Shown here: positions 1-9,867 of the stretch, one piece after another | Layout of the letters: every line of letters begins with the position of its first letter | Position numbering within the stretch: position 1 is the first letter of the stretch | From: Entophlyctis helioformis | Lineage: Eukaryota; Chytridiomycota; Chytridiomycetes; Chytridiales; Chytriomycetaceae | Direction: 5' to 3' | Assembly (NCBI GenBank): GCA_025526915.1 | Contig: JAHLKH010000010.1 | Coordinates: forward strand, 1 to 64,000 | DNA: 64,000 bases | Position numbers and translations under genes: made by a program | Notes under the pieces: model-generated | The model's database searches: none | What the model was told of the DNA's origin: nothing | Seen by the model: the letters and a program-made list of their open reading frames with translations, nothing else

Positions 1-1
1 C

Positions 2-976
2 CGCCTCTCCTGCCTGCCCAAGCTCTCGTCTGCCCTCGACCAGGCTGCGCAGGACACTCTCGATGCCATCGTTGCGACAAAGGACATTGCGTCCAGCGTC
101 TCTGCAGAACGCCGGCTTTCCTGCCCGGTCGGCTCAAGCCAAGCCCTCGTGCGAGGACAGAACAGCACCACCGAGTTGTGGGACAAGTGCATCGGGCCAG
201 ACACCGGATCGGGTGCTTCCGCCAACACCACCACATCCGACTGTGCCATCAACTGCCGCTCCCGTGTAGTGCTCAACCTCGCTGGCGGCATCCGCAAGCC
301 TGACGATGGATGCTTCGCCGGTGCGTTCATGGCCGTCGGCTCGTTTGCACAGATCGCTGCCCAGTCGAGCAACGTCAACCCGTGGTTCCAGCCGTTCTAC
401 TACCCCGAGGCGCCTGCCACGCAGTTTGTGCAAGTCAACGAGTACTCGACCGCGGCTGTCTGCGAGTCGGCGTCGCTGTTCGGCACGGTGCTCTCCAACG
501 CCTCCAATGTCATCCGTGTCGAGACGTATCCGCTCTGGTCGCAGTGCACGCAGCTGAACAACAGCCCGCTGTATCTGGCATCGTCTCTCTCCAACTCGGT
601 CATTGAGCACCGGCTGTGCACCGACTCGGCTTGCTCGGCCAACTGTATCCGCAAGACCGTGCCTGCCGCCCTGACGCCTTCCAAGTGCGGTGCATCGCCC
701 GCCGCCGTGCCTGCCGGTGCTGTTCGGCTCGTTGTCGGCACGTTTGCATCGACCGTGCCCTCATGGGTCCCCTCAGAGCCGTCGTTTTTAGAGCGGAACC
801 GTCCTCTCATCACGATCATTGCTATCGTCGTCATCTTCATCATTGGCGTTGGTTCCTGGTACCTTTTCTTCAGGATCCTCCCTCGCCGCATGAGAGCCAA
901 GCGCGAGGCAGCGGCCGCGGCTGAGCGTGTCAATGCCGAGCTTGAGGAAGAGCGCCGTGCCAATCAGTGGCGCTGA
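2..976 (+). CDS. Cys-rich type I membrane protein (5' partial), family of gene X
   Basis: The frame is open from the left edge to the TGA at 974-976, so the start and signal peptide lie outside the window (324 residues seen). The ectodomain has many Cys and Asn-X-Ser/Thr sites. One hydrophobic span (ITIIAIVVIFIIGVGSWYLF) lies at about residues 268-290, followed by a short basic and then Glu/Arg-rich tail ending RRANQWR. It shares with gene X (7320-8328 and 24116-25330) the motif VQVNEYS followed by a Cys, and the later pattern C-[ST]-D-x-x-C-x-x-[NS]-C before the membrane. I read it as a paralogous, surface-exposed receptor or adhesin. No named family is recognised. The last 24 codons and the 3' flank are duplicated at the right end of the outer inverted repeat. 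Confidence 0.75.
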   Translation, partial: RLSCLPKLSSALDQAAQDTLDAIVATKDIASSVSAERRLSCPVGSSQALVRGQNSTTELWDKCIGPDTGSGASANTTTSDCAINCRSRVVLNLAGGIRKPDDGCFAGAFMAVGSFAQIAAQSSNVNPWFQPFYYPEAPATQFVQVNEYSTAAVCESASLFGTVLSNASNVIRVETYPLWSQCTQLNNSPLYLASSLSNSVIEHRLCTDSACSANCIRKTVPAALTPSKCGASPAAVPAGAVRLVVGTFASTVPSWVPSEPSFLERNRPLITIIAIVVIFIIGVGSWYLFFRILPRRMRAKREAAAAAERVNAELEEERRANQWR

Positions 977-1639
977 TGGTCACAACGATGTGGATCCACT
1001 TGACGCTGGTACGACAGCTGACACGGCGGCTGACACGGAGTGTCGAATGGCGTGATGGGTCGACCTGCGTGCACGGCTTCTGTGGATGACGCGTCTGGTT
1101 GTTGGACTCGTGTCTCCTCCAGCCTGTCAACAGCAGCCAACAGTATGACAGAGTCGTCATCTGTGTGTCTACTATCAGTGTATGTTTATGTGTGTCTGTG
1201 TGTCCAATAAAGCCTGTCAACGGCCGGCTGCCTGACAGAATCGCAGAATGGAACCTCGCATCTCATAGAGTCGCCTCATTGGCAACGGTCCGGACCGCCC
1301 TCTGTCCTCATCGCCACTGTCCATCCACCTGCGGGTACGCCAGGTGCAGCCAAGACCGCCAAGCATGCAGCCTGCCCATCCAACCATCAATGCATCAATC
1401 ACGGTCGTTGCATCTCTTGCATACCATCCATCATCACATGTGTTGTGCTGCCGGCTCGGTGTAGCCAAGAAGCTCCATCACTCGCTCGGCAATGGCCAGA
1501 CTCGACGTCAAGCCGGGCGACTCGATGCCGACCAAGTTGACAAAGCCACCGTATCCAGCCGGCACTCGATCACAAAGTCACGAGACGGCTCGCCTGGACC
1601 TGCCAGCTTGGGTCTGTGGTGTGTGTGTGGTGTGGTGTG

Positions 1640-1667
1640 TTTTTTTTTTTTTTTTTTTTTTTTTTTT
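1640..1667. repeat. Poly(T) run of 28 in L2HGDH intron
   Basis: An uninterrupted run of T lies in intron 3 of the left L2HGDH copy, flanked by GTGTGG-type repeats. The same position in the right copy (29874-29932) is a CA-type repeat. On the coding strand it reads as poly(A) near the acceptor and would weaken a normal pyrimidine tract. Confidence 0.9.
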
Positions 1668-2282
1668 GTGTGGTGCAAGAGCGATAAGAATCCATGCTGT
1701 GCGCAGACCAAGGCAGCAATGCCAACGACAGCATCAAGCTACCTGATGCCAGTGTAGTCTGGCTGCAGATCACTTCGCTTGACGGTCGGCATGTATGTCG
1801 ACACGGCCCGATGGAACTTGTCCAGCAGTGAGCCGTCCTCGGCATCAAGCGAGTAGTCGGTCGGACTGTCAACGTACAGCGTGTCTGGCCCAAACTTGGC
1901 GCGGCTGCCAGGTCAATCGTGCAATGGATCCCCAGTCCTGCCAGGTTCTTCTCGGGCATGGGGTAGATGAGCCGCGACACGAGCCGTCCGGCCGGCCGGT
2001 ACGAAAAGTAGTGTCCTTTGCAAAAGTGCATCTTGAGGTGGGATGTGAGGTGCGGCGGCAGCAGCATGGATGCAATCGACGACGATGCGAGGCCTGCTGC
2101 GTTCACGACCGATGCTGCAACAACGGTGCTGGTCTGGCCGTCTGGCGATCGGATCGTTGCTGTGTATCTTCCCGAGGCATCTCTGGCAAGCGATGTGACG
2201 GTCGAGTTGTATCCAGCGATGCCGCCTTGTGCCACAAACGAGTTCTGTGCACGAGGCAATGAGTTGTGGTGATCCTGCCGCA

Positions 2283-2370
2283 AGACCAACAGCAGCAAGA
2301 CCAACAACAACAGCAGCAGCAGAAGGAGCAGCAGAAGGAGCAGCAGCAGCAGCAGCAGAAGCAGCAGCAC
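2283..2370. repeat. CAG/CAA trinucleotide repeat in L2HGDH intron 2
   Basis: An imperfect CAG/CAA/AAG tract fills most of the second intron of the left L2HGDH copy. It is mirrored at about 29176-29265 as CTG/TTG. Because it stays open in several frames, it creates long false open frames on both strands. Confidence 0.85.
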
Positions 2371-2880
2371 GGAACCAATACCTCGAGATACTGCATGAAC
2401 GCGTGCGAGTCGATGATGCCCGTTGTGCTGCTCACCAGCACGCTGTGTGCCTTGACAGCAGGCTCCATCTCGCTCGCCAGCGACTGCGCAATAAAGTGAG
2501 TGTGGACGCCCAGTCCCGCGGCCTTGCGATGCAGCCGCTCCAGCTCCTCTGCCTGGCTTGCCGAGACGGCCACGATCCACTTGCCCACGTTCGAGTGCGG
2601 AATGCGCTGCTGCTTGCATGTCGTGTACAGCAGCTCGCGGCCGCGGATGCACAGACGGGTCTTGAGCGAGTCGTCTGGGTAGTAGATGCCTGCATGGATG
2701 ACTTCCGAGTTGCGGGACGACGTCTCGGCACCAAAATGCGGCCATCGATCCACCAGAAGCGTCTGTGCGGCTGGCTTGGACGCTGAGAGCCGCTGTGCGA
2801 CTGCGAGACCGACGACTCCTGAGCCAATGACCTGCTCGTGCAGCGGGCGGGGTTCAGTGTGTCGGCTGGCTGGATGGCAG

Positions 2881-2919
2881 GCTGGATGGATGGATGGATG
2901 GATGGATGGGTGGATGGTC
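2881..2919. repeat. GGAT tetranucleotide repeat in L2HGDH intron 1
   Basis: TGGA/GGAT units are tandemly repeated in the first intron of the left copy. The right copy (about 28622-28664) has CATC units with a different number of repeats, so length differs between the arms. Confidence 0.85.
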
Positions 2920-3493
2920 GCAGGACAGTGCACAGTCACCCGTGGCTCGCCCGCTTACCAGATGGTCGACCTCGACAACACTGGCAGCCGTCGAGCTGAG
3001 CAGCCGAGTCGGACGCATTGCGAGATCAGCCGAAAGCCAATCTCATCGGCACTTGTCAATGCTCAGGTGCATGGCATCGTGCTGGAGGGCAGTGCCGTGC
3101 ACGCTCCATGCAGCCATGGGATGTGCGGCCACCTGCCTGCTGGTGCAACATCACAGCCGCAGCATTGTCGGCAGTCGCTGGCACACTCTCTGGCTCGCGA
3201 GATCAGGCACTCGGACATGCATTGCGTCGAGTCGAGGCTGTGACTGGGCTGTCCATGTCCATGTCGTGGCTGGCTCGACTGGCAGTGTATGCATGCCATC
3301 GTGGCAAGGCGTGCGGTGTCTCCTTGCCAAGCTGTATTGGATGCTCACCGCATTGTGTCAACTGGAATGGCACACACAATATTCAAGAGGCGAAGCAGAT
3401 TGAAATAGTCACTTCATAAGCGCAAGGTACAATAGGGGGATGTGATGACGATGATCAGAAGGAGAAGGGGGGGAAAGGAAGAAAAGGGCCAGC

Positions 3494-5707
3494 TTATTTC
3501 TTGATGACATCAAAGTCGGCGGGAGGGAAGATGATACCGTACATGACGGCCAGAGCCTCCATGATACACGCCACAAACTGGAGAATGAACGTGACGGGGA
3601 TGAGGAGGATGATGAGCAGCGGGTTCAACTTCTTGTCCATGTTCTGGATGATGATGCCGATCTGGTAGAGGTACGTGAACGTGACAAACGAAAAGTCCTT
3701 GAGGAAGCCGAACCAGCGCGGGGTACCGAGCGGCAAGATGAAGCCAAGAATGACGGATGCGATGGTGCCGTAGAGCGAGAGGGTGCCGATGGTCCAGAAG
3801 AAGGCCCAGATCTTGGGGAGCAGGTTGGGCAGACGACGGATACCAACGTACCATCTGCGGCGCTGCTTCATGAAGCCGATGAGATCCATGGGCGACTGCT
3901 CGCGGACAAGGCCGGGGATCTTGCCACAGCGGTAGCCGAGCTCCCAAGAGTGAGTGGCAAACTGGTAGTCCTCAGTGAGCGATCCGAGATCCCAGGTGAC
4001 AGCGTTCTCGACGGCGCCGTTCATGAGCAGGAACGAGCCGTGGGCACCAAAGACGGGGGCGTGGAAGTACGAGTACTGGAGCTGGAAGCGCGACAGGTCG
4101 TCACCGACACGGATGGCATCGGCGACCGTGAAGAACCAGTTGGTCCAGAACTTGTACTGGTTGTACAGAATGACGCCCTGGCCCCAGTGGTACTCGTGCT
4201 CATACCAGATAAACTCGAGAATGGCCTTGACCGACTCGTCGTCAATAACAGACTCCTCGTCGAGGTGGAGGACCCAGTCGTGCTCGGTGTAGCGCATCGT
4301 CTGGCGGTACCACTCGAGCGCGCGCGCCTTGTACTTGGAGTTGTCGGTGCGGAACGCCTTGGGGCACGTGTAGCAGTTGATGTTTTCGAAAAAGTACGGC
4401 TCGTCCGTGAGAACGTGGACGCGGACACAGGGATGCAGACGCTCGAGGTGCTTGTGGGCGTTCCACGAGCGGTAGACAGCGTCTCTGTTGTCGCCCTTGG
4501 TGACGGTCAGGATGTAGAGGTTGTCGATGCGACGCTTGGGCAACGAGTCGTCGTACAGGAACTTGGGGGTGCGGAAGGGCAGGATGAGACCAAAGAAGCA
4601 GATGAGCGTGTACGGGAGCGGCAGAATCCAGGCTGTGTGCAAGAGAGCAAGGGTGTGAGAGTCAGCGATCGGCCATCAGAGAAGCAGCAGCAGTACCATC
4701 CAGGGGATGCTCATCTCGGCCTCATCGCCAAGCTTCGCCTGTCCGGCCCCTTGTGCACACCAAAATTTGCATGTGCAGGCACGGCGCGTCACGGCCAAAT
4801 CGACGCTGCACCGCACAGCACGGCAATGCAAGGCACTGCAGCGGCATCACTGTATCGCTGTGCAGGCGATAAAGTGATGGGCGGACAAGGCGGCGTGTGG
4901 CAGAGGCAGACAGGCAGGCAGACAGATAGACAGACAGACAGACAGACGGCAAGAGACAGCGCACGTACCCAGCTTCCAGTAGCAGCCCACGTTCCAGAGC
5001 TCGTCGTCGACGTAAAACTGCGGCAGACGGAACGTCATCAGGTAGGTGCCGCCGACAATGACGATGAGCGACAGGATCCACCACTCGGACAGCAGCGCCA
5101 TGACGAGCTTGGTGTTGCCGAGGTTGGTGCGCACGCCGTCGTCCTCGAGGAGGGCGTACGAGCGGGTCGGCACGTTGCCGGGCTTGTCGCCGCCTTCGAC
5201 GCCGGCGCCGGTCGTGGGGGCCGTCGAGCGGCGGCGCTGCAGCGTCTGCGAGGCGGCGGGGCCAGCACGGGCCTCGATGGAGTCGTCGACGACGGTGCCC
5301 GACGACTCGGACGCAGAGTCGTCCCAGGCGGCGACCTGCGGGGGCGGGCCCTGCTGGTCCAGCGACGGCGGCGCCGCCATGCGGTTGGGCGTGGGCTGGT
5401 ACGGGGCGTAGCCGTGTGCAACGTGCGGGGCGGGGCGGTACTGCGACGACATGGGCGGGGCGGGGCGGGCGCCGGCGGGCATGCCCTGCTGCATCTGCTG
5501 CTGCTGCTGGGCCTGGGCCTGCTGCTGGGCGTAGTAGTGGGCGTGCTGCTGGGCGTAGTACTGCTGCTGCTGTGCGTAGTACTGGGCCTGCTGCTGTGCA
5601 TAGTAGGCCTGCTGTTCAGGCGTCATGGGCGGGCGGGCCTGCTGCTGCATCTGCTGCTGCTGCTGGCCCTGTTGGCCCTGTTGGTATTGGGGGCCGGGGC
5701 CGTTCAT
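3494..5707 (-). CDS. Egghead-like GT2 family glycosyltransferase, multi-pass membrane
   Basis: Two exons, 4969-5707 and 3494-4632, joined by a GT-AG intron with CAGA repeats, give 625 residues. Residues 1-90 are a Gln/Tyr/Ala low-complexity stretch (YAQQQ units). Membrane spans follow at about 205-225 and after the splice (AWILPLPYTLICFFGLIL), with more at the C-terminus. The catalytic core shows the acid motif HLDEES, the acceptor-side TEDYQF and the QRRRW motif expected of processive-type GT2 enzymes. Overall it resembles egghead-type beta-1,4-mannosyltransferases, which act in the secretory pathway; the true sugar and acceptor are not deducible. No frame break is seen. It sits between the two left inverted-repeat arms and has no counterpart on the right. 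Confidence 0.85.
4912..4952. repeat. CAGA tetranucleotide repeat in GT2 intron
   Basis: CAGACAGG/CAGACAGA units run just inside the donor end of the single intron of the glycosyltransferase gene. Confidence 0.8.
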
Positions 5708-6984
5708 GGCTGGAGGTGCGGGCTACGGCAGGTCAGAGCGAGAGGCAAGCGAGACGGGCGGAGGCAGAAGGGCGGACGGATAGGCGAGACAAGTGGACAG
5801 GCAAGGCGGACAGACGCACGCACGCACAGACGGGTGATGATCAAGAGAGTCGGTCGGGGTGGCGCACAACGTCAGTCAGTCAGTCAGTCGGCCGGTCGGT
5901 CGGTCGGCGTGCAACAAAGTGGCGCAAGGGACGGGCTGCACAGCGCGGGAAGGAAAATGCACGCGGCGTGTTTCAGGAGCCCTTGGGCGTCGCTGATTGG
6001 CCAGGAGGACTGGCTGGTCGGCCAGGCGGGCAAAGAGTGCCAGCCAGCAGGGCCAGCAGGGCCAGCAGGGCCAAGACGGCTGGGCATTGCACACACAAAC
6101 AATGGCGGCTCAAGGGGAGGCGTGGGGATGGCGTGGGGATGGTCGAGGATGGCCGGGGATGGTCGGGGCTTACCTGGAGAGTGGAGCAAGAGGCGAGGAC
6201 CGGAGGGGTGTGTGCACGAGTCGGCTGCCGCTTCTTTCTATAGACAGGCTGTGCGTGTGCGTGTGCGTGTGCTGGGGCTGCTGTGTCGGTGCGGTCTGTT
6301 GCACGCAGGACAGGCAGGCGGACAGGCAGGCAGGCGGACAGGTGTCAGTCGGTGATGTCGGAGGCGACAGGCGTGGCGAAGCAAGGCGAGGTGGAGAGCA
6401 GCACGGCACGGCACGGCAGGCGGAGGCGGCCATGCAGGAGCGCTGCACATTGCGCATTGCAGCATATCGCAGCACATCGCATCGCTCCACATCGCATCGC
6501 TGCACATCGTGGCCTTACCCAGACAGCAAATGCGCGGATGGTGAGGAGAGAATGGCGGGGCTTGCACGGGCTTTAAAGGTGGCTGCCGGCCGTGGATTCT
6601 GAAACACGCCAGTGGCACAACCGTGGAGGCTTGAAACAATCACTTTTGATATGGCGGACGCAGTCCCTTGTCGGCTGTCCATTGTTGGCTGATGCTCAGC
6701 GGTTGAACCAACCGCCCCAAACAAACAGCCACAGATCCATCGTCTGCTTCTGAAACGTTGGCGTCGGGCTGTCCGTCTGTAGCACACAGTAGGCCAACGC
6801 GCAGAATCTGCCCACAGAGGCAGGCACTGGATATGCCGATGGCCACCGTCAGGAAACACCATGCTGGCCGCACTTGCCTCCGTCGAGATTTCTTCTTCGA
6901 CTTGTGACGCCCTCGAGCTCATCGACTCTGTCACGGCGTTTGTCGGGATTGCCAATCGTTCTTGGCCACCATGCTTGTCTGCTG
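5708..6984. other. Long gene-free upstream region of the GT2 gene with simple repeats
   Basis: I see no supported gene here. The stretch holds GTCA/GTCG tetranucleotides (about 5872-5908), three tandem copies of CCAGCAGGG (about 6042-6070), GTGTGC dinucleotide-like runs near 6249-6272 and CATCGCA-type repeats near 6470-6510. It probably contains the GT2 promoter. A 177-codon open frame on the minus strand (6515-7048) has no recognisable domain and I do not call it. Confidence 0.5.
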
Positions 6985-7258
6985 AAGCCTGTTGCTGCCT
7001 GATGCCCGCCAGCACGCACACCGTCCTTCCTCCGCCAGGATCAGCCAAGACACGCTATGCCGCACGAGTATGTCCTGGCAGCCCACGTGAGAAGCTGTCG
7101 GTCCGAACAAACCGAGCAAGCCAAGCAACATCAACGGCCGAAAGCCAAGCAACACCAGGCAACGTGCTCGTCCGACTGGCTACTTCATTCTGATGCTGGC
7201 TGATGAGGAGAGGTTGGAGTCGCGTTGGCAGCCGATGCTTGGCTCGACCGCTGCGCCA

Positions 7259-7266
7259 TATAAAAG
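7259..7266 (+). promoter_or_regulatory. TATA box of gene X, left copy
   Basis: TATAAAAG lies 54 bases upstream of the gene X start codon, in sequence conserved in the other arm (25386-25393, minus strand). Spacing suits a TATA-driven start within the short leader. Confidence 0.6.
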
Positions 7267-7319
7267 GCATCTTGCGACGATCCAACAGCAACAGTGGCAA
7301 CAGCAGCAACCCGATCGCC

Positions 7320-8328
7320 ATGCTGCCTGTGCTCGCCTTGCTCCACCTTGCGCTCCAGTGCCTTGTGCCTGCCGTCGCTGCCCAAGCGACCACCATCCAA
7401 GTCGCCAGCAGGCCAGGCAGCCCGCCCGTCATCCCGCCGTTCCCCTTCTCAAGCATCATCGGCCCTGTGCGCAACGCCTCCACAGCCTGCCCGGCTGGCT
7501 CAGACTCGTCATCGCCTCGCCTGCAGCATCCAACTTCACCGACGTCCGTCTGTACAGCAACTGCGGCTCCACGACGTCGGCCAGCTGCTCGTCGTGCAAC
7601 TCCTCGCTTCCACTCTTGCCGTTCTCAAGCACCGCATCCCCAGGCAACTCAAGCAACTCGCAGCAGCTCGTATACTTTCTTGCCCGACCGTTCATAGACG
7701 TCGCTGGCCCGACCAACTCGAGCAGCAATGTGCGCAACAACCCCCCGTGGTACGCCTTGGTCAACGAGGACATGAACAGCCAGCCGTCCAAGTCAACGAG
7801 TACTCGTCGATCGCTGGATGCCAGGCAGGCGATCCCAGAACCGTCACCCGCGTGTTCCTGTTCGGCATTGAGAGATGCGTCAATCGCCAGCTCATCTCAT
7901 ACACAGACGGCGCTTTCGTGACAAAGTCTTGCAGTGACGACCTCTGCAGGTCATGCTCCACCGTTGCTTCGATCGACAACTCCACTGCACCCGCACAGTG
8001 CACGCAGTCCAAGTACGCATCACGGTCATCCGGGCTCTTTGTCCGCGTCCACAGCATCGCAGCTCTCAGTAACCAGCGCACAAACATCCCAAGCGATGCT
8101 GAATCCAACAGCAACACAATGCGTGCCTTGTTGATCGGCGGTATCATCGTTGCCGTGGTTATCGTGATCGTGCTGTGCGCTTTCCTGATTGTAAGGTTCC
8201 GACCCAAGTCTCTCCGCCGTGATGAGGATCCCAAGAGCTATGGCCGGTACACAAAGACTCTCTATAGCACGCCAGCTCAGGTTGATCTGGGAGCCTCACA
8301 TGCCGGCGGTGGTGGTGGTGGGTGGTAG
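7320..8328 (+). pseudogene. Gene X left copy: Cys-rich type I membrane protein with two frameshifts
   Basis: The start codon is followed by a signal peptide (MLPVLALLHLALQCLVPAVA). The Cys/Ser-rich ectodomain is nearly identical to the right copy and contains VQVNEYS, CVNRQLISYTDGAF and CRSC-type motifs. Two single-base losses, near 7505 and near 7780, split it over three frames. After position 8054 the sequence departs from the right copy: the membrane span is MRALLIGGIIVAVVIVIVLC, and the basic tail ends in a Gly-rich GGGGGGW. It could be expressed if the missing bases are consensus errors. Function is unknown; a surface receptor or adhesin is likely from topology. Confidence 0.75.
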
Positions 8329-8463
8329 TTTCGGTGACTGATTGCCGTGATTGACTGCCAAGCCTGAACACTCTTGTGATATTCAATGTATTTGTTTCCT
8401 TCTCAACACATCTCGTTGGCTGTTCTCTTCATGTGCCTGTGTGTCTGCTTGTGGTGCGATGGA

Positions 8464-9324
8464 TCATCTGGATGTGGATGGCCCCCCAAACATGTCGGCC
8501 GTCTCATCGCCCGGCCCCCACTGCCACGCCGACAGTCTGCTGCTGGTGCTGGACAGGGACATGGACGCGTCGTCAAACAGCCACAGAGACGGTGGCAGTT
8601 GGTGCGCGACGGTCTTGGTCGACGAGGACTGTGCAGCAAGGGGCGAGGCAGACGGTCGTTGTTGGACTGCTGCAGGTGATGCTGAGACTGGCACGGCTGG
8701 TGTTGCTGGAGCAGCAGCCTCAACAGCAGGGACTGGTGCGGCGACAGAGGACAGATCGGCTGCAGACGGCTGGTGAGAGTGTGTTGGCAGGCTCATGCTG
8801 CTCTTGTCTGCGTTTGGCGTGGTGCGGCGGCTGGCTCTGCGGCGACCAGCAGCAACAGCACCGACGATCAGCGCCATGGCGGCAACACCAACCGATCCAA
8901 CAACGACGGCAATCTTCCACGACTCGAGAGGAGCGACTGTGGGCGTGGGGCCGACTGCGATCCGTCCAGGCCAGCGGCGGGCTGTCCCTCTGGCGAGTTG
9001 GCAGCCTTGATGGGAGCACTCGAGTCAGACGAGCCAGACACAGCAGATGGTGCTGGGAGGATAGCCGGCGACGCGCCAGTGCCAGCTGGCTGACTGCCCG
9101 CAGCAGCAGGACCAGAAGCAGCAGATGGGCCAAACGCAGACGCAGCAGACGGCGATCCAATGGTCGAGATGCGAAGATAGTTGTTGCCGCCGGCATTGTC
9201 AATGGCGACGATGGGATCCGAGGCTGCCGCGGCAATGGCCGATGCACGCACAAAGAACTCGTCTGGGCGGTCTCGTCCAAACGGGCCAGTGAAGGTCCAT
9301 GCCTGCGTGCTGCGGTTGGACGGC
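8464..9324 (-). pseudogene. Gene Y left copy: 5'-truncated, frameshifted
   Basis: This matches residues from NRSTQAWTFTGPFGRDRP to the C-terminal FGGPSTSR of the intact gene at 22779-24006, including the Ser/Pro/Ala linker, membrane span and tail. The first exon, the signal peptide and the first part of exon 2 are absent because homology ends at 9324. A one-base loss near 8944 also breaks the frame just before the membrane span. With no signal peptide it cannot make the normal surface protein. It converges on gene X with about 135 bases between their stop codons. Confidence 0.85.
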
Positions 9325-9867
9325 TGTGCACCAAGCGGCAGACGTCCATGCGCAGCATCTCGCATCTGACGACACAAGGCAATCCTTTCTGATTGAAGGA
9401 ATGGCCGTCCGGTTCTCACCAATGAACAATGCGCGTGTCGCGTCTGCAGAGTCGGACGCATCCACGGCCAGTCGTCTCTCAGTCGGCCTTTGTTAGCGCG
9501 CATTCAAGAGCCTGCGGTGGTGATTCGACACTTGCCATTTAGTTGCCCAACCAGCTGCAGCCACCGACCCACACTCACCATACAGCTGCACGCTTAGCTG
9601 CTCATCATCGTCGACACCAGCAACGCACGACGGCCCAAACACTCTTGTTCCCACAGACATTCAGCACAGAACCTTTCGGTAAGGAGTCTCGCAAGCAGCG
9701 ATCGCTGTTGTGCACTCGCTGCTTGGACTCGTATGTCGCCGTGATGCCTTGGACGGCCATTGCGTCACCTGGCATTGATGGGCTGGCAGCCATGCCTATG
9801 CGAACATAATTGTGCACATCCACGGCGTCTGCTAATCCTGGGTCAGCTGTCGACAGTAGAACCAAAC
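9325..9867. other. Gene-free spacer inside the left inner repeat boundary
   Basis: Single-copy sequence between the truncated end of gene Y and the start codon at 9868. Open frames here are short and unsupported. It presumably includes the promoter of the following gene. Confidence 0.4.

Larger units (their letters stand above)
1434..3018 (-). pseudogene. L2HGDH: L-2-hydroxyglutarate dehydrogenase, left copy with two frameshifts
   Basis: This copy has the same four-exon structure as the intact copy at 28521-30114: exons 2959-3018, 2382-2831, 1743-2244 and 1434-1613 on the minus strand, all with GT-AG introns. The FAD-binding motif [10 protein letters not shown] and the C-terminal motif [11 protein letters not shown] are encoded. 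Compared with the right copy, one base is missing near 1905 (exon 3) and one near 1565 (exon 4); each breaks the frame. Otherwise the sequence is nearly identical and has no nonsense mutation, so this is either a very young pseudogene or an intact gene with consensus errors. The last intron holds 28 T (1640-1667) where the other copy has CA repeats. Confidence 0.85.
905..3376. repeat. Outer inverted repeat, left arm
   Basis: This segment matches the reverse complement of 28167-30645 almost base for base. It contains the last 24 codons of the gene ending at 976, its 3' flank (AATAAA near 1206) and the whole L2HGDH gene with introns and upstream flank. Homology stops at GAGGCAG on the outer side and at CAACTGGAATGGCAC on the inner side. 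Differences are scattered substitutions, single-base losses in this arm, and a different microsatellite in the last L2HGDH intron. Confidence 0.9.
6985..9324. repeat. Inner inverted repeat, left arm
   Basis: This arm matches the reverse complement of about 23147-25655 and carries gene X (plus strand) and a 5'-truncated gene Y (minus strand). The outer boundary near 6985 is gradual. The inner boundary is sharp, at CGTCCAACCGCAGC inside gene Y. An internal block (8055 to about 8310) does not match its partner although both flanks do. Confidence 0.88.

Noticed and set aside
1640..1667. Poly(T) as the tail of a retrocopied gene
   Set aside because: The gene keeps all three introns and the poly(T) is inside an intron, so it is not a processed copy.
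1570..2745. Leu/Lys homopolymer-rich 391-codon frame as a separate gene
   Set aside because: It reads through L2HGDH exons in a shifted frame plus intron repeats; the spliced model explains the region.
3950..6355. 801-codon open frame on the plus strand
   Set aside because: It lies antisense to the GT2 exons and runs through the GT2 intron and promoter repeats. It has no domain, and the composition follows the complementary codons.
6515..7048. 177-codon minus-strand frame
   Set aside because: No domain, poor context, and it overlaps the fading edge of the inner repeat without an open counterpart on the other side.
9760..9867. Upstream extension of the acidic protein
   Set aside because: The first codon is TTG and the extra residues have no supporting feature; the ATG at 9868 has a better context.
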